A stretch of 64,000 nt of DNA from GCA-002708315 sp963676635 (lineage in GTDB: Bacteria > Bacteroidota > Bacteroidia > Bacteroidales > F082): assembly GCA_963676635.1 (NCBI GenBank), contig OY781105.1:310001-374000 (forward strand), in the 5' to 3' direction. A model generated the notes under the pieces. The model worked only from the letters and a program-made list of their open reading frames with translations. It was not told the origin of the DNA and did not search any database. Every line of letters starts with the position of its first letter. The stretch's first letter is position 1. Shown piece by piece: positions 56,901 to 64,000 of this stretch. A program made the position numbers and the translations under genes.

Positions 56901-59900
56901 AGGACGAACTGTCAGGTTGGTTACTATCACACTATCGCAGCCATACTGGGCTGTGTAGAGAGTATCATAAAAAGTACCTGAATTATATCTCCATGCACCC
57001 TGTGCAAATACGCTATCATAATGACATATGGTAATATCATGAGGCATTTCATAGGTAGGACGTATGGTTAGAACCATCTCATCGATACTATCACAATTGA
57101 TAACATTGGAAGCTATCATGGTAAGAGTAACAGGACCTATCTCGTTAGTGCCGGGCACATATACTGGTCTTTCAACAGTAGGATCAACGAAATAACCTGT
57201 TCCACTGGTAGACCAGTTAATATTAATATAATTAGTTGCAAAAGCAGAGTCTGTAGAGTTATTGAAATCATAAGGATAACCAAAACAGGAATTCTCATCA
57301 GAGCCTGCAAAAGCGTATGCCCCGGGTATTACAATAAGGTCAACCCATGAAGTATCGTTATCACAAGGAGGAATACCATAACCTACCATCATCATGGTAA
57401 TAGTGTCATTTTGTATAGCACCTTCTGTGGCATCAGGGAAATATGTCGGTGTCAGAAGCGTAGGATCGTCAAAGTATCCCAGCCCGTCTGTGTACCAGTA
57501 AATGGAAGCAAAGTCATCAGCAGTAGGAGGATCTGTGCTTTCAGAATAATCATAATACACATCCTGGCATGTATAGCCTGTTGATCCTGCATACACTTCA
57601 CATGTTGCGTTTATAATCAGCTGTTGGATCATCTGCTCAGAGCAGACATCAAGAGTGATATCAACAGTATCCGGTGTAGTGTATGTATGATTAACGTCTA
57701 TACCCGTAGATGTGGCACCATCACCAAACTGCCAGTCCCATGGAGTGAATGTCACCCTGTCGCCTGTTCCTGTGAAATCCACATTGAAATTCTGGCAACT
57801 CGGACTCTGGAAGATATTAAAGCCAATATTCACATCCATAGCATAGCGGGTTACTGTTGTTGTGTCGATACAGCCATTGCCGTTGGTGTATATTGATTGT
57901 ACTATCATATCACCCTCCTGGGTGTATGTATGAGTAGGTGTTTGCCCTGTGCCTGTATTGCCATCACCAAACTGCCATTGCCAGTCGACAATATCGCCTG
58001 TTATATCTATTGCATCGAAGGTCACCAGTTCACCAACACAAGATGTATCATTAGGAGACACAGTGAATGATGATTCCGGCAAGGTGTTAACAGTTACTAT
58101 ATGACGTGTTGTATCCGTACAAATGTTCAGTGTTACCTCATAAACACCGGGAGCAGAATATGTATGCTCTGTATTTCTTCCTATGGCTGTTTGTCCGTCA
58201 CCGAAATCCCATTCCCAGTCGGAGTGGGTTACATTATCGCCGATGCCATTGAATACTGCTGTATCGCCGAGGCACATCACAAATGAAGGCATTGTGAAGT
58301 CGGTATTAACGTCATCAACATAAATAGAATCCGATAACGTAGTAGCACACCCGTAGTAATTAGTCATTGTTAATGAAATGTAGTACTTCGAATCACCAAC
58401 AGTATAGGCATGAGTAGCCGGTTGTCCTGTACCTGAAAAACCATCACCAAAGTCCCAGTTCAAGTCAGCAATATTCATATTACTACTAGCAGTAAAAACA
58501 ACTTCCTGATTAACACAAGATGTATCTACTGGTGAATAAGAAATAATTCCGCTGGGTATTGAGTCAATAGTAAGAGTCATCACAGATGTATCATTTCCAC
58601 ATAATGGCAAGCCATACGCTACCATAGAAAGCTCAATATTTCCAACTTCAGTAGCACCTGAAATATAAACAGGACGTATAAGATTATTATCATTAAAAGA
58701 CCCTGTTCCTGTGGTAAACCACCGGATGCTATCGCAATAACTGGAGTCGGGTGGGGAAGGAGCGAGGTCAAAATCATAATAATCACCCTGACAAATAGTG
58801 TCATTATCACCAGCATAGGCTGCGGCTTGAGGAAGAGCAGTAACTTCGAACTCTGTTGGTAAGTCAGCAGTACATCCATTTTCATTAAGATAATTAACAG
58901 AAACAGTTTGCAGTCCGGTTTGATCCCACAATATTGTAACCGAACTTGTTCCATCACCAGATGTTATTGTCCCTCCTGAAGACACTGTCCAGATGTAGCC
59001 AGTCATTCCTGTTTCAGTAGAATAAACATAATCTGATGAATTAATACATACACTGTCATTACCATTAATAGCTGGTTCAGGTAATGGGAAAACAGTCAGA
59101 GTAGCAGTGTCTCTCGCAACACATCCATTATTGTTAACTACTTCAACCCAGTAGTCACCATCTGTACCCACTGTTATAGTAGGAGATGTAGCTCCAGTAC
59201 TCCAATCATAAGAAGCATAGGAGCCGGGATCAAACGTTACAGTATTTCCATCACAGATGCTTGTATCAGCACCAATGTAAACAGAAGCATTAGGATACAG
59301 ACCTATATGGATTGTGTCCATCAAAGTACAGTAATTACCATCAACGACGCAAGCGTAGTATCCACTGTCAAGGACACTATAATACCTATCGTTACCAACA
59401 ACAGTCCATACTTCATTAATTAGTTCGTACCATTCATAGAAATCCATATTTGATCCTCCATCAAGCACAATACTATCGCCGGGGCACATATTTGCATCAG
59501 CTCCAAGATAGAGGCTGCTAAAGTCTGAAAAGAAACCATATTCCGCACTTTGTCCGGTTTGGTGTACAATACCCATATGGAATTTCCCAACAGTGTTTTG
59601 AAGTAAGTTGGGACCAACAGGTATCTCAACAGTAGAAAATTGTCTTTTGGCATATACCCATTCGTTATTAGTACCCGGAACAACGTTAAAATCTGCTCCA
59701 GTAATTGTTGTAGTTGATCCGTTTAGAATAAAACTGTCCTCGTTTCCACTTCTTGTTAATAAAAGTAGTGCGAAACTATTGTTATTGGTACGATTAAAAC
59801 CAATTTGATCAGACCCTGTACATGAATCCTGTGGCAGTATTGATGCACCAAATTCATCCCCAAAACCAGATAAATGCATAACAATAACAGGCTCTGAAGC

Positions 59901-60860
59901 TTCCAGATAAACTGTATTGTCAGTAGTGGGTATTTCATATTTAAAAAGCTCTGAAGGCTCAATAACATCATCAGGAGTTGTACTTCCATTTATATAAATC
60001 TCAGTATGTGGTTGGGTACCGCATACATAAATATGTTCATTTGCGTTAGCCCATCCGCTAATAGCAATATATTCATTTCCAAGAATGTTAACAGGAATTA
60101 TTTGATCACAAACAACATCATAAGCCCAACCTTCGAAAAGACTATCATCCTGCCATGATACAGCAATTGGTTTGTCACTTGTAATATGAGAACCGTTCAA
60201 AGTATGTTCAGGTGCTGTATTTGTTGCTCTGCAGGAAAATGTTTCTCCTTTATTTAATGTCACTTGAAAATCATCATTAGCATTATGTCCTTCAATATTA
60301 TCAGTTGGTTGTATTATAATTTTCGTGTTATCTTCAGTTGCAACGATATCAAAAGACTCCTGTCCATGCTGATTTCTATAATCATTTTGTGAAACAATAT
60401 AAAATTCTGTTCCAACACCGTTTTTACCTTTTAATGAGAAAATACCAGGATTACTGGCATTTGCACATTCGTAATACGCTGTAACATCACTGTCAGATAT
60501 AAGTCTCAATCCTCTATTAAGCACTTGATTAGCTGGCATATTTTCAATGATGTCTATCCATGGTGTTAGATCAATACTGAAGGTAGTATTGGGAGGAATA
60601 GATTGAGAAATTGGTGTAAAAGATGAGTTTGCCGGCATAGATAGGGTAACGTTGGCAATATCCTCTGTGGTTGAAATACGCATATATATCGGACGATCGC
60701 CATGACTTTGGGAAATTTCCGGGGCAACAAACCAAAACTCATTATCAATTTGCGAATATGATATTACTGGAGCAAAAAACAGTAAAATAACAAGATACCT
60801 TTTTGCTAATGATATATTTTTAAGAAGGCTCTTGATGCTAAGTTTGATTCTACTACTCAT
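50973..60860 (-). CDS. Giant PKD-repeat surface protein with gliding-motility-type (T9SS type B) C-terminal domain
   Basis: 3295 residues. A long signal peptide has its hydrophobic core at about 22-34 and ends near ISYSQ. Residues about 40-460 resemble an IgGFc-binding-type N-terminal module (EFWFVAPEISQSHGDRPIYMRISTT, then PIAVSWQDDS and YDVVCDQIIPVN). Ig-like domains with Cys pairs follow (CPGDSIVLDGGSN, CDGNTVTFDPG). I count about 26 PKD-type repeats marked by W-x-W-x-F-G-D-G or a close variant. The last about 95 residues form the CHU_C/gliding-motility C-terminal domain (NTFVPSSPITDLQTFKPVGIN, WDGTYEGEPLPTGSYVWRI). Expected role: cell-surface adhesion or a gliding/biofilm protein secreted by T9SS and anchored to polysaccharide. 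Repeats make it prone to recombination and assembly error. Confidence 0.92.
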   Translation of the reverse strand: MSSRIKLSIKSLLKNISLAKRYLVILLFFAPVISYSQIDNEFWFVAPEISQSHGDRPIYMRISTTEDIANVTLSMPANSSFTPISQSIPPNTTFSIDLTPWIDIIENMPANQVLNRGLRLISDSDVTAYYECANASNPGIFSLKGKNGVGTEFYIVSQNDYRNQHGQESFDIVATEDNTKIIIQPTDNIEGHNANDDFQVTLNKGETFSCRATNTAPEHTLNGSHITSDKPIAVSWQDDSLFEGWAYDVVCDQIIPVNILGNEYIAISGWANANEHIYVCGTQPHTEIYINGSTTPDDVIEPSELFKYEIPTTDNTVYLEASEPVIVMHLSGFGDEFGASILPQDSCTGSDQIGFNRTNNNSFALLLLTRSGNEDSFILNGSTTTITGADFNVVPGTNNEWVYAKRQFSTVEIPVGPNLLQNTVGKFHMGIVHQTGQSAEYGFFSDFSSLYLGADANMCPGDSIVLDGGSNMDFYEWYELINEVWTVVGNDRYYSVLDSGYYACVVDGNYCTLMDTIHIGLYPNASVYIGADTSICDGNTVTFDPGSYASYDWSTGATSPTITVGTDGDYWVEVVNNNGCVARDTATLTVFPLPEPAINGNDSVCINSSDYVYSTETGMTGYIWTVSSGGTITSGDGTSSVTILWDQTGLQTVSVNYLNENGCTADLPTEFEVTALPQAAAYAGDNDTICQGDYYDFDLAPSPPDSSYCDSIRWFTTGTGSFNDNNLIRPVYISGATEVGNIELSMVAYGLPLCGNDTSVMTLTIDSIPSGIISYSPVDTSCVNQEVVFTASSNMNIADLNWDFGDGFSGTGQPATHAYTVGDSKYYISLTMTNYYGCATTLSDSIYVDDVNTDFTMPSFVMCLGDTAVFNGIGDNVTHSDWEWDFGDGQTAIGRNTEHTYSAPGVYEVTLNICTDTTRHIVTVNTLPESSFTVSPNDTSCVGELVTFDAIDITGDIVDWQWQFGDGNTGTGQTPTHTYTQEGDMIVQSIYTNGNGCIDTTTVTRYAMDVNIGFNIFQSPSCQNFNVDFTGTGDRVTFTPWDWQFGDGATSTGIDVNHTYTTPDTVDITLDVCSEQMIQQLIINATCEVYAGSTGYTCQDVYYDYSESTDPPTADDFASIYWYTDGLGYFDDPTLLTPTYFPDATEGAIQNDTITMMMVGYGIPPCDNDTSWVDLIVIPGAYAFAGSDENSCFGYPYDFNNSTDSAFATNYININWSTSGTGYFVDPTVERPVYVPGTNEIGPVTLTMIASNVINCDSIDEMVLTIRPTYEMPHDITICHYDSVFAQGAWRYNSGTFYDTLYTAQYGCDSVIVTNLTVRPKIDRDFTINTSDSLCYGESIEFTSTGTATLNNWLWEFGDGYTSTDMNPVHQYDTSGFFNIIYHYTDINGCSDSATHQIRVFESPDVTYSLSMANACVNTEVSFVGASNSNILSWEWDFGDGATGSGQTVAHTYTTWGNMYATLTVTDDHGCTNTYTELIVIAEPPVADFTYTPAICDSIQFTDLSTCSPGYNLVEWSWDFGDGTTDTLQNPSHRYPSNNLPGGEVFMVNLIVSADSLGFICTDSITLPVTVPSLPDIFQYIDPSPTCFGDTTYFSGHSGFPIETWHWDFGDGNFSNDSVTSHLYATADTFNVTLNIIDTNQCTNSATEVLIVKPAPAVNFTMSDSVICKGGPVYFTATGSANVDEWYWEFGDGGISYLQNPVHYYPSGNTYTVTLTVTDSTSCSSTASDVIMVLPGPTADFSYANQSCTAVAFFDDSDIPTGYFATEFFWDFGDGFTSDLQNPVHSYTTGISTYDVMFVVTADSSGYSCSDTTYQTIYTPGLPSVFFTWDPEPTMLGNTTNFYGNSGNTITNWNWDFHDGTTSTDQNPAHVFPTVGTFNVELTVTDIEGCENTVTHLVTVVNIPDLDYEWSYACLGEQIQFTILDPPTDIGAVTSWDWDFGDGSTSSDMEPIHTYAASGTYSVSCSIVDTMGATNTVIKQLTVNPLPNSLFNIGTQVCANNPVEFFDHSTTQTGYITEWFWEFGDGSDTTVYFGGDPDVTHVYANTNTFVVTLTVTNSDSCSNSSTHTVATEPGPIALFDYNSGCASGPVSFTDESTINGGGEIVTWLWDFGDPGSGASNTSTLQNPVHLFSAPGDYTVLLMVANINGCEDTVSHTVTVSEEPEVDFTWEANCLTEETQFTVDESVTNVGEVATWSWSFGDGGTSNLQNPTHTYEVAGTFDVILSIETTDGCFASVTHSVDINPLPTANFAHTGPSCLNDTVYFSNLSSSTNGLIETWVWDFGDGNEITINAPDNPNVEHMYTNEGTFDVVLTVTDAEGCENNVTKQVVIVSSPIADFNWEAGCLNEPVQFTDISSTNGGPDIGQWEWYFGDPASGTNNTSNLPNPTHVFSTDSTFTVTLIIHNTMGCTDTVEHEIVITALPDVDFTIESDTICLGSLAQFTGISNSEIATWYWQFGDGGTSIEQNPGYGYQQAGTYTVTLTVTDVSGCENSTSQEVHVNYAPEALFSYDNACLGDSTSFTDFSYTNNGYINNWSWDFGDGNTSTDPDPVHTYTTNDTYYVTLVVWDNSGCSDSITLPVQVFDIPVPAFNFAQACDPPGQVNFFNESVMGSDNSPITGYEWHLDDGYYSDEVDPSYIYEITDTCYQVTLTAFNNNGCSATDTMEVCVFGAIETSFEATDVCLGQPTEFQAFYGPENDSVASYLWNFHDGSQTELTYHDTISHTFPAPGIYLVELIATDTNDCQAIYTSEITIDSLPVASFTNTIGGCEIPTYFEGVTYSGGEFIESWYWDFGDTTSTNNTDSIWNPTHLYGPNDSTYLVQLIVTNYNGCIDTVVQEVYVAPCITAGFKIPDEPVCARNELFFVDTSFLASNNGMIGTWLWDFGDGTTETYDVFTDTVWHTYADAGTYELSLTITAGIDTNSYTTTTMVEFEVHPTPLPMIGLDNNCQRDTTYFSDNSTIFDEPTTYRLWNFGDPTTEADTAIIQAPKYVYPTFEDYPVSLFVQNRFMCADSTKDTITIYKLPVAQFTYQNTCMSYYTQFEETSIADSAVIAGWFWNFGDTLKAPADTAIIQAPQYIYDSAGMYTVEMIITDEHLCMDTATTTVEIMPKPISEFVMIDTNRQGQVYFDNLSTNNPVDYEWDFDYNQGIWTSNDINPIFQYEEDGNYTVMLVSWNQQGCPDTTYQVYDLLFTNLFVPNTFVPSSPITDLQTFKPVGINLSSYKLEVYSAWGNLVFETTELIDGVPSEGWDGTYEGEPLPTGSYVWRIEAVFEDGSHWRGTDNGDGNTGTSGTIMLVR

Positions 60861-61028
60861 AATTGTGTAATTGTCAGATTTACATTATGAAGTTCAGGAG
60901 ATATGTATTGTCAATTTCTCATCTTACTTGACTTAATAATTAAGAAACATTACTTTATATCTTAATGTTAAAGCATTCAATGTATCATCTTAAATCATTT
61001 TGATACATCAATAAATGTACTCTCATTA

Positions 61029-61036
61029 CAAAATTA
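61029..61036 (-). promoter_or_regulatory. Candidate -7 promoter box for the giant PKD gene
   Basis: TAATTTTG on the minus strand fits TAnnTTTG, about 170 bp upstream of the start codon at 60860. A second match, TATATTTG, lies at 61130-61137. The long leader leaves room for regulation. Confidence 0.4.
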
Positions 61037-61037
61037 A

Positions 61038-61052
61038 AGTAAAGCGTTTACT
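61038..61052. promoter_or_regulatory. Inverted repeat next to the candidate promoter of the giant gene
   Basis: AGTAAAGCGTTTACT, 6-bp arms around GCG, starting 2 bp upstream of the -7 box, where RNA polymerase would contact the spacer. Could be an operator. Confidence 0.35.
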
Positions 61053-61373
61053 ATCTTAAATAAATGCTAATCAATTAATAATCAGTACAAACATAATCCT
61101 TCTCCTAAGCTCACTACTAAATTTGATGCCAAATATAGCACATATAACTATAAGATTATAGTAATTTTTCAATATGTTTTTATAAATAAATTAACATAAG
61201 TGTAAATACTACATTAATAACATGTAAATTAAATAAATAATAAAATAATTATGAGACAAATAGAATGAGAAGCATTATCATATTCTGACATAGAATTAAA
61301 TAATCAGGAAAGCTGATATTAATATTTTGAAGACTTAGTATAATAAATTTTAAGATGTAAAAAAGCTAGCTAT

Positions 61374-62558
61374 TTATTTAACTTTGATTTTCCTTTCGTC
61401 GATCATTGTAAAAAGTACAATCAATCCTGCGCCAGCAATAACTGCTCCAAGGTAATATGCTCCACTAAGACCATCCAATGCATAACCAAAACCAAATACC
61501 AAAGGTCCAAATGTTTGACCTAATCTTATCACCATTCCATTTAATGACATAAATGCGCCTCGCTGAGAATCTGGTGCAATATTAGCTAATGTTGTTTGTA
61601 AACTTGGAATGTTAAGAGCCTGTGCTGCGCCAAAAAAAATCACCGGGATAATAATAAAATACAAATAGTTTATATTTGGTAACATTACGTTTACGATAAC
61701 ATAAAGGAAAAAAGCGGTTTTAAATAATTTTAGTGGACCGAATTTTTTTGTAAGTCTTCCTATCTGGAAAGCAATAATTGCCGTAGTAAATGAACTTAAA
61801 GATGCTATTATGCCAATCTGGGGAGCTGAAAGGCCAAACTTTTGATCTAGCAGAAAGGGCAGATATGTAATAATTGTTCCATAAATAATAATAAACGTAA
61901 ATGTTCCCAATAAGAATATTGCAATAACCTCTCGTTTAAGCAGATTGCCTGAAATATCCTTAAAATATTGCTTAAGTGTATTTGGTTTTGTGATTTCAGG
62001 CTCTTTTAATCCATATATAACAAATAATCCTACTGGAACTGCCATTAAAGGTAACACAAATGGATAGTACCATGCAATGCCCGCCAAAACACCACCAATT
62101 AAAGGGAACGTTGCTGTTGACATGCTTAAAAAACTGGCATTATAACCCATTACAGATGGTAGGTTATTGCCTTTGAAGTAGTCACCTATCAGCGTTACAC
62201 TCAGATTCCCTAAAGAGGCAGCGCCAATTCCCTGAAACACTCTTATTACAAGCATATAATGAAACTGGTGTACGTAAAACAAAGAAAACCCGGCTATTGC
62301 AAATAGAAATAGTGACGGTACAAGTACAGTCTTTCTACCATATCTGTCGGCTAAAATCCCGGATACTGGAGCCAAAAATATTCCCGGGAAGGTAAAAGAG
62401 CTTATTAGCAATGCTATCTGCGACTTTGTAAGAGATAACTGTTGGGCAATCTTAGGTAATGCCGGAGTTAAGCTGGCAACACCCATTACTGCGATAAAAG
62501 TTATTCCGAAAATAATATAAAGACTTCTGTTTCTCAACAGGCTTGTATCTCTTGGCAT
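61374..62558 (-). CDS. MFS exporter (DHA1/Bcr-CflA-like drug efflux)
   Basis: 394 residues with twelve hydrophobic helices. The first loop ISSFTFPGIFLAPVSGILADRYGRKTVL contains the G-x-L-a-D-r-x-G-r-k motif A of the MFS, and helix 5 has a typical antiporter-type Gly/Pro stretch (FPLIGGVLAGIAWYYPFVLPL). It resembles the DHA1 drug:H+ antiporters. No regulator gene is next to it. It reads away from the small gene at 62805-63062. Substrate unknown. Confidence 0.87.
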   Translation of the reverse strand: MPRDTSLLRNRSLYIIFGITFIAVMGVASLTPALPKIAQQLSLTKSQIALLISSFTFPGIFLAPVSGILADRYGRKTVLVPSLFLFAIAGFSLFYVHQFHYMLVIRVFQGIGAASLGNLSVTLIGDYFKGNNLPSVMGYNASFLSMSTATFPLIGGVLAGIAWYYPFVLPLMAVPVGLFVIYGLKEPEITKPNTLKQYFKDISGNLLKREVIAIFLLGTFTFIIIYGTIITYLPFLLDQKFGLSAPQIGIIASLSSFTTAIIAFQIGRLTKKFGPLKLFKTAFFLYVIVNVMLPNINYLYFIIIPVIFFGAAQALNIPSLQTTLANIAPDSQRGAFMSLNGMVIRLGQTFGPLVFGFGYALDGLSGAYYLGAVIAGAGLIVLFTMIDERKIKVK

Positions 62559-62744
62559 AACAAAGTGAATTTACACAACATTCTGTTCAGAGTGCAAGTG
62601 TACAAAATATGCCTTAATAATTATGAGTTTTAAGCTTTTAGTTTATGAAATATTTTAGTTATTCATAACATCATTACCTAAAATAATTTAAATATTTAAA
62701 GACATTATTATTGCTGAAAAATAAGTCATTAATAGGGAAGAACT

Positions 62745-62774
62745 CTACAACTACCATTTGTATGGCCGTTGTAG
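62745..62774. other. Hairpin downstream of the 85-residue gene
   Basis: Arms CTACAAC (62745-62751) and GTTGTAG (62768-62774) with an inner CCAT/ATGG pair. It lies 31 bp past the stop codon of the minus-strand gene, so it may be its terminator, though a U-tract is lacking on that strand. Confidence 0.4.
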
Positions 62775-62804
62775 AAAAATATTTCTTATTAAGTAATTCG
62801 GAAA

Positions 62805-63062
62805 TTAATCAAGATTCTTTTCCAGATTTTCAATAACCTTTTTGTTAACCTTTCTTGGAAATTGTTTTTTGTAGTCAATCAATGCATTTAAAGCATCTAC
62901 ACCATATTTATATAATCCCTCAGGATTACCATCATAGTCATAACTACCTATACAATACTCTAAATCTGATTTTAACTGTGTAAACTCACCATTTTTATCT
63001 ATTTTTTCAAAGACAGTAATAGCATCATTACACGCATTTCTGAATTTTTCTACTTTAGTCAT
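62805..63062 (-). CDS. Small hypothetical protein
   Basis: 85 residues, acidic and basic residues balanced, mostly helical: FRNACNDAITVFEKIDKN, FTQLKSDLEYCIGSYDYDGN, YKYGVDALNALIDYKKQFP, KKVIENLEKNL. No signal peptide, no transmembrane helix, two Cys. I do not recognise a family. It is framed by long non-coding AT-rich stretches. An upstream AT-rich box (TAATTTTA on the minus strand) may serve as a promoter. Confidence 0.72.
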   Translation of the reverse strand: MTKVEKFRNACNDAITVFEKIDKNGEFTQLKSDLEYCIGSYDYDGNPEGLYKYGVDALNALIDYKKQFPRKVNKKVIENLEKNLD

Positions 63063-63645
63063 GATTCAATTTTTTAATTAATAAATAAAGTAAAATTATA
63101 CCTGATTATTAAGAAGCAATAATAAGACAGAAATAAATTTAAATAATAAAATTCAGGTTAAATTATTGCTATTTAGTTACTTTTATATTTTTATCTGATA
63201 ATAATTAACAAATGATGCTAAAATAACGTTTGCGTTAGAAATGTTAATTACTGTTGTTTTAAATAAAAAGAGATAAAAATCAATGATATTAACAAGTATT
63301 GCCTTGAAAAATCATACAGCTTATTGGTTTAAATAGTCATAAAGCATCAAATATTGATATCTGTCTGATACATTATAAAGATACGTAAGCTTAAACACCG
63401 TCAGTATTTCGAATAGATAATTAAGAAATATTTTACATAGAATAAGTCAAACATTTCTAAGATTTTGAGAAAAATATTGTATTTTCGATAAATGTTAGCA
63501 AGATGCTAAAACGGGGTTAAACTGTTTTGACTTATTGATATAGGATATGGTAATGATGGCAAAATATTTCTCGTAAAATAATATTCAAGTCGTATTAGCT
63601 ACAGATATATCAATAAAATTATATGTTTTAAGGAAATTAACACAT
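63063..63645. other. Intergenic region, AT-rich
   Basis: 583 bp between two divergent genes. No open frame with protein-like composition, no tRNA-like structure and no repeat array were seen. It presumably holds the promoters of the small gene and of the GAF-domain gene. Confidence 0.55.
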
Positions 63646-64000
63646 ATGAAAGATTTATTTGAGAACATACCAACGGACTTTGTATCTAAATGGCAAGGCA
63701 TTACAGATTTGATTGCTAAAATCGTAAATGTCCCTGCTGTTCTTATTATGAAAGTCGAAAATAATTTCATGAAAGTGTTAATAGCCAGCAAGTCTGATAA
63801 TAACCCTTATCATCCTGGTGATAAAGAAAACTGGCACGGTTTATATTGTGAAACAGTGATTAAATCACAGAAAAAGTTGAAGGTGCCTAACGCACTTAAG
63901 GATGAATTATGGAAAAATAATCCGGACATCAAATTAGGCATGATTTCATACCTTGGTTTTCCGATAAATTTCCCGGACCGAAAACCTTTTGGTACTATAT
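63646..64000 (+). CDS. GAF-domain sensor protein (3' end beyond window)
   Basis: Partial: 118 codons from the ATG at 63646. The visible part is a GAF domain: LFENIPTDFVSKWQGITDLIAKIVNVPAVLIMKVENN, then SDNNPYHPGDKENWHGLYCETVIKSQKKL and LGMISYLGFPINFPDRKPFGTI, which is the form found in sensor histidine kinases and diguanylate cyclases with an N-terminal GAF domain. There is no signal peptide, so it is cytoplasmic. The output domain (kinase or other) is beyond the edge. Confidence 0.8.
   Translation, partial: MKDLFENIPTDFVSKWQGITDLIAKIVNVPAVLIMKVENNFMKVLIASKSDNNPYHPGDKENWHGLYCETVIKSQKKLKVPNALKDELWKNNPDIKLGMISYLGFPINFPDRKPFGTI

Larger units (their letters stand above)
60861..61373. other. Intergenic region upstream of the giant PKD gene
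   Basis: 513 bp, very AT-rich, no gene. Two TAnnTTTG boxes for the minus strand are seen (61029-61036 and 61130-61137) and a 15-bp inverted repeat next to the first (61038-61052). Nothing else is recognised. Confidence 0.6.

Overview
The window is chromosomal DNA of a Bacteroidota bacterium, most likely a free-living, probably marine Bacteroidales/Marinilabiliales-type organism. The evidence is: AT-rich sequence; start codons without clear Shine-Dalgarno sites; several TAnnTTTG (-7) promoter boxes of the Bacteroidetes type; many secreted proteins ending in type IX secretion (T9SS) sorting domains, including one gliding-motility-type (type B) domain; a tmRNA with the tag GENNYALAA; a HmuY/TonB haem locus; and a membrane pyrophosphatase of the Bacteroides type.

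Layout. (1) 1-12.4 kb, minus strand: an exopolysaccharide/O-antigen-like cluster. It has a CheY-like regulator, an initiating sugar transferase fused to a degenerate receiver domain, a short TolC-like outer membrane protein, a Wzz/kinase-like protein carrying two LysM domains, a Wzx flippase, a Wzy-like polymerase and four family-2 glycosyltransferases that form two tandemly duplicated pairs (the last runs off the left edge). (2) 12.5-14.3 kb: tRNA-Arg(CCG), tmRNA and a sigma-54 activator without a DNA-binding domain. (3) 14.4-23.9 kb: three large T9SS-exported proteins (FG-GAP, CARDB/GEVED, and sortilin-like propeller plus PKD). (4) 24-32.9 kb: a thioredoxin-like protein, lipoproteins, an esterase, folA/thyA, a nucleoside permease, a bifunctional nuclease and hppA. 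(5) 33-39.9 kb: gcvP, then a compact three-gene set that looks like N-acetylgalactosamine salvage (GH109, sugar MFS, N-acetylhexosamine kinase). (6) 40-44 kb: an L-domain/leucine-rich T9SS protein gene cut by a complete IS4-family element whose 9-bp target duplication restores the frame when removed. (7) 44-49.2 kb: a haem-uptake locus with a T9SS-tagged HmuY-like protein, a HmuR-like TonB receptor and a HmuY-like lipoprotein. (8) 49.5-60.9 kb: a lipoprotein hydrolase and a 3295-residue PKD-repeat adhesin-like protein. (9) 61.3-64 kb: an MFS exporter, a small orphan protein and the start of a GAF-domain protein.

The most unusual signal is not a gene. Three intergenic spots (about 16.91-17.06, 27.97-28.14 and 49.30-49.45 kb) hold arrays of short, mostly palindromic modules whose centres are spaced exactly 22 bp apart. 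Different module classes (core GATGCGCATC, CACTTGAG, or ATACGTAT inside TTTC...GAAA arms) sit side by side in one array without breaking the 22-bp register, and two arrays 32 kb apart use the same two classes in opposite orientation. I do not recognise this as a described element.
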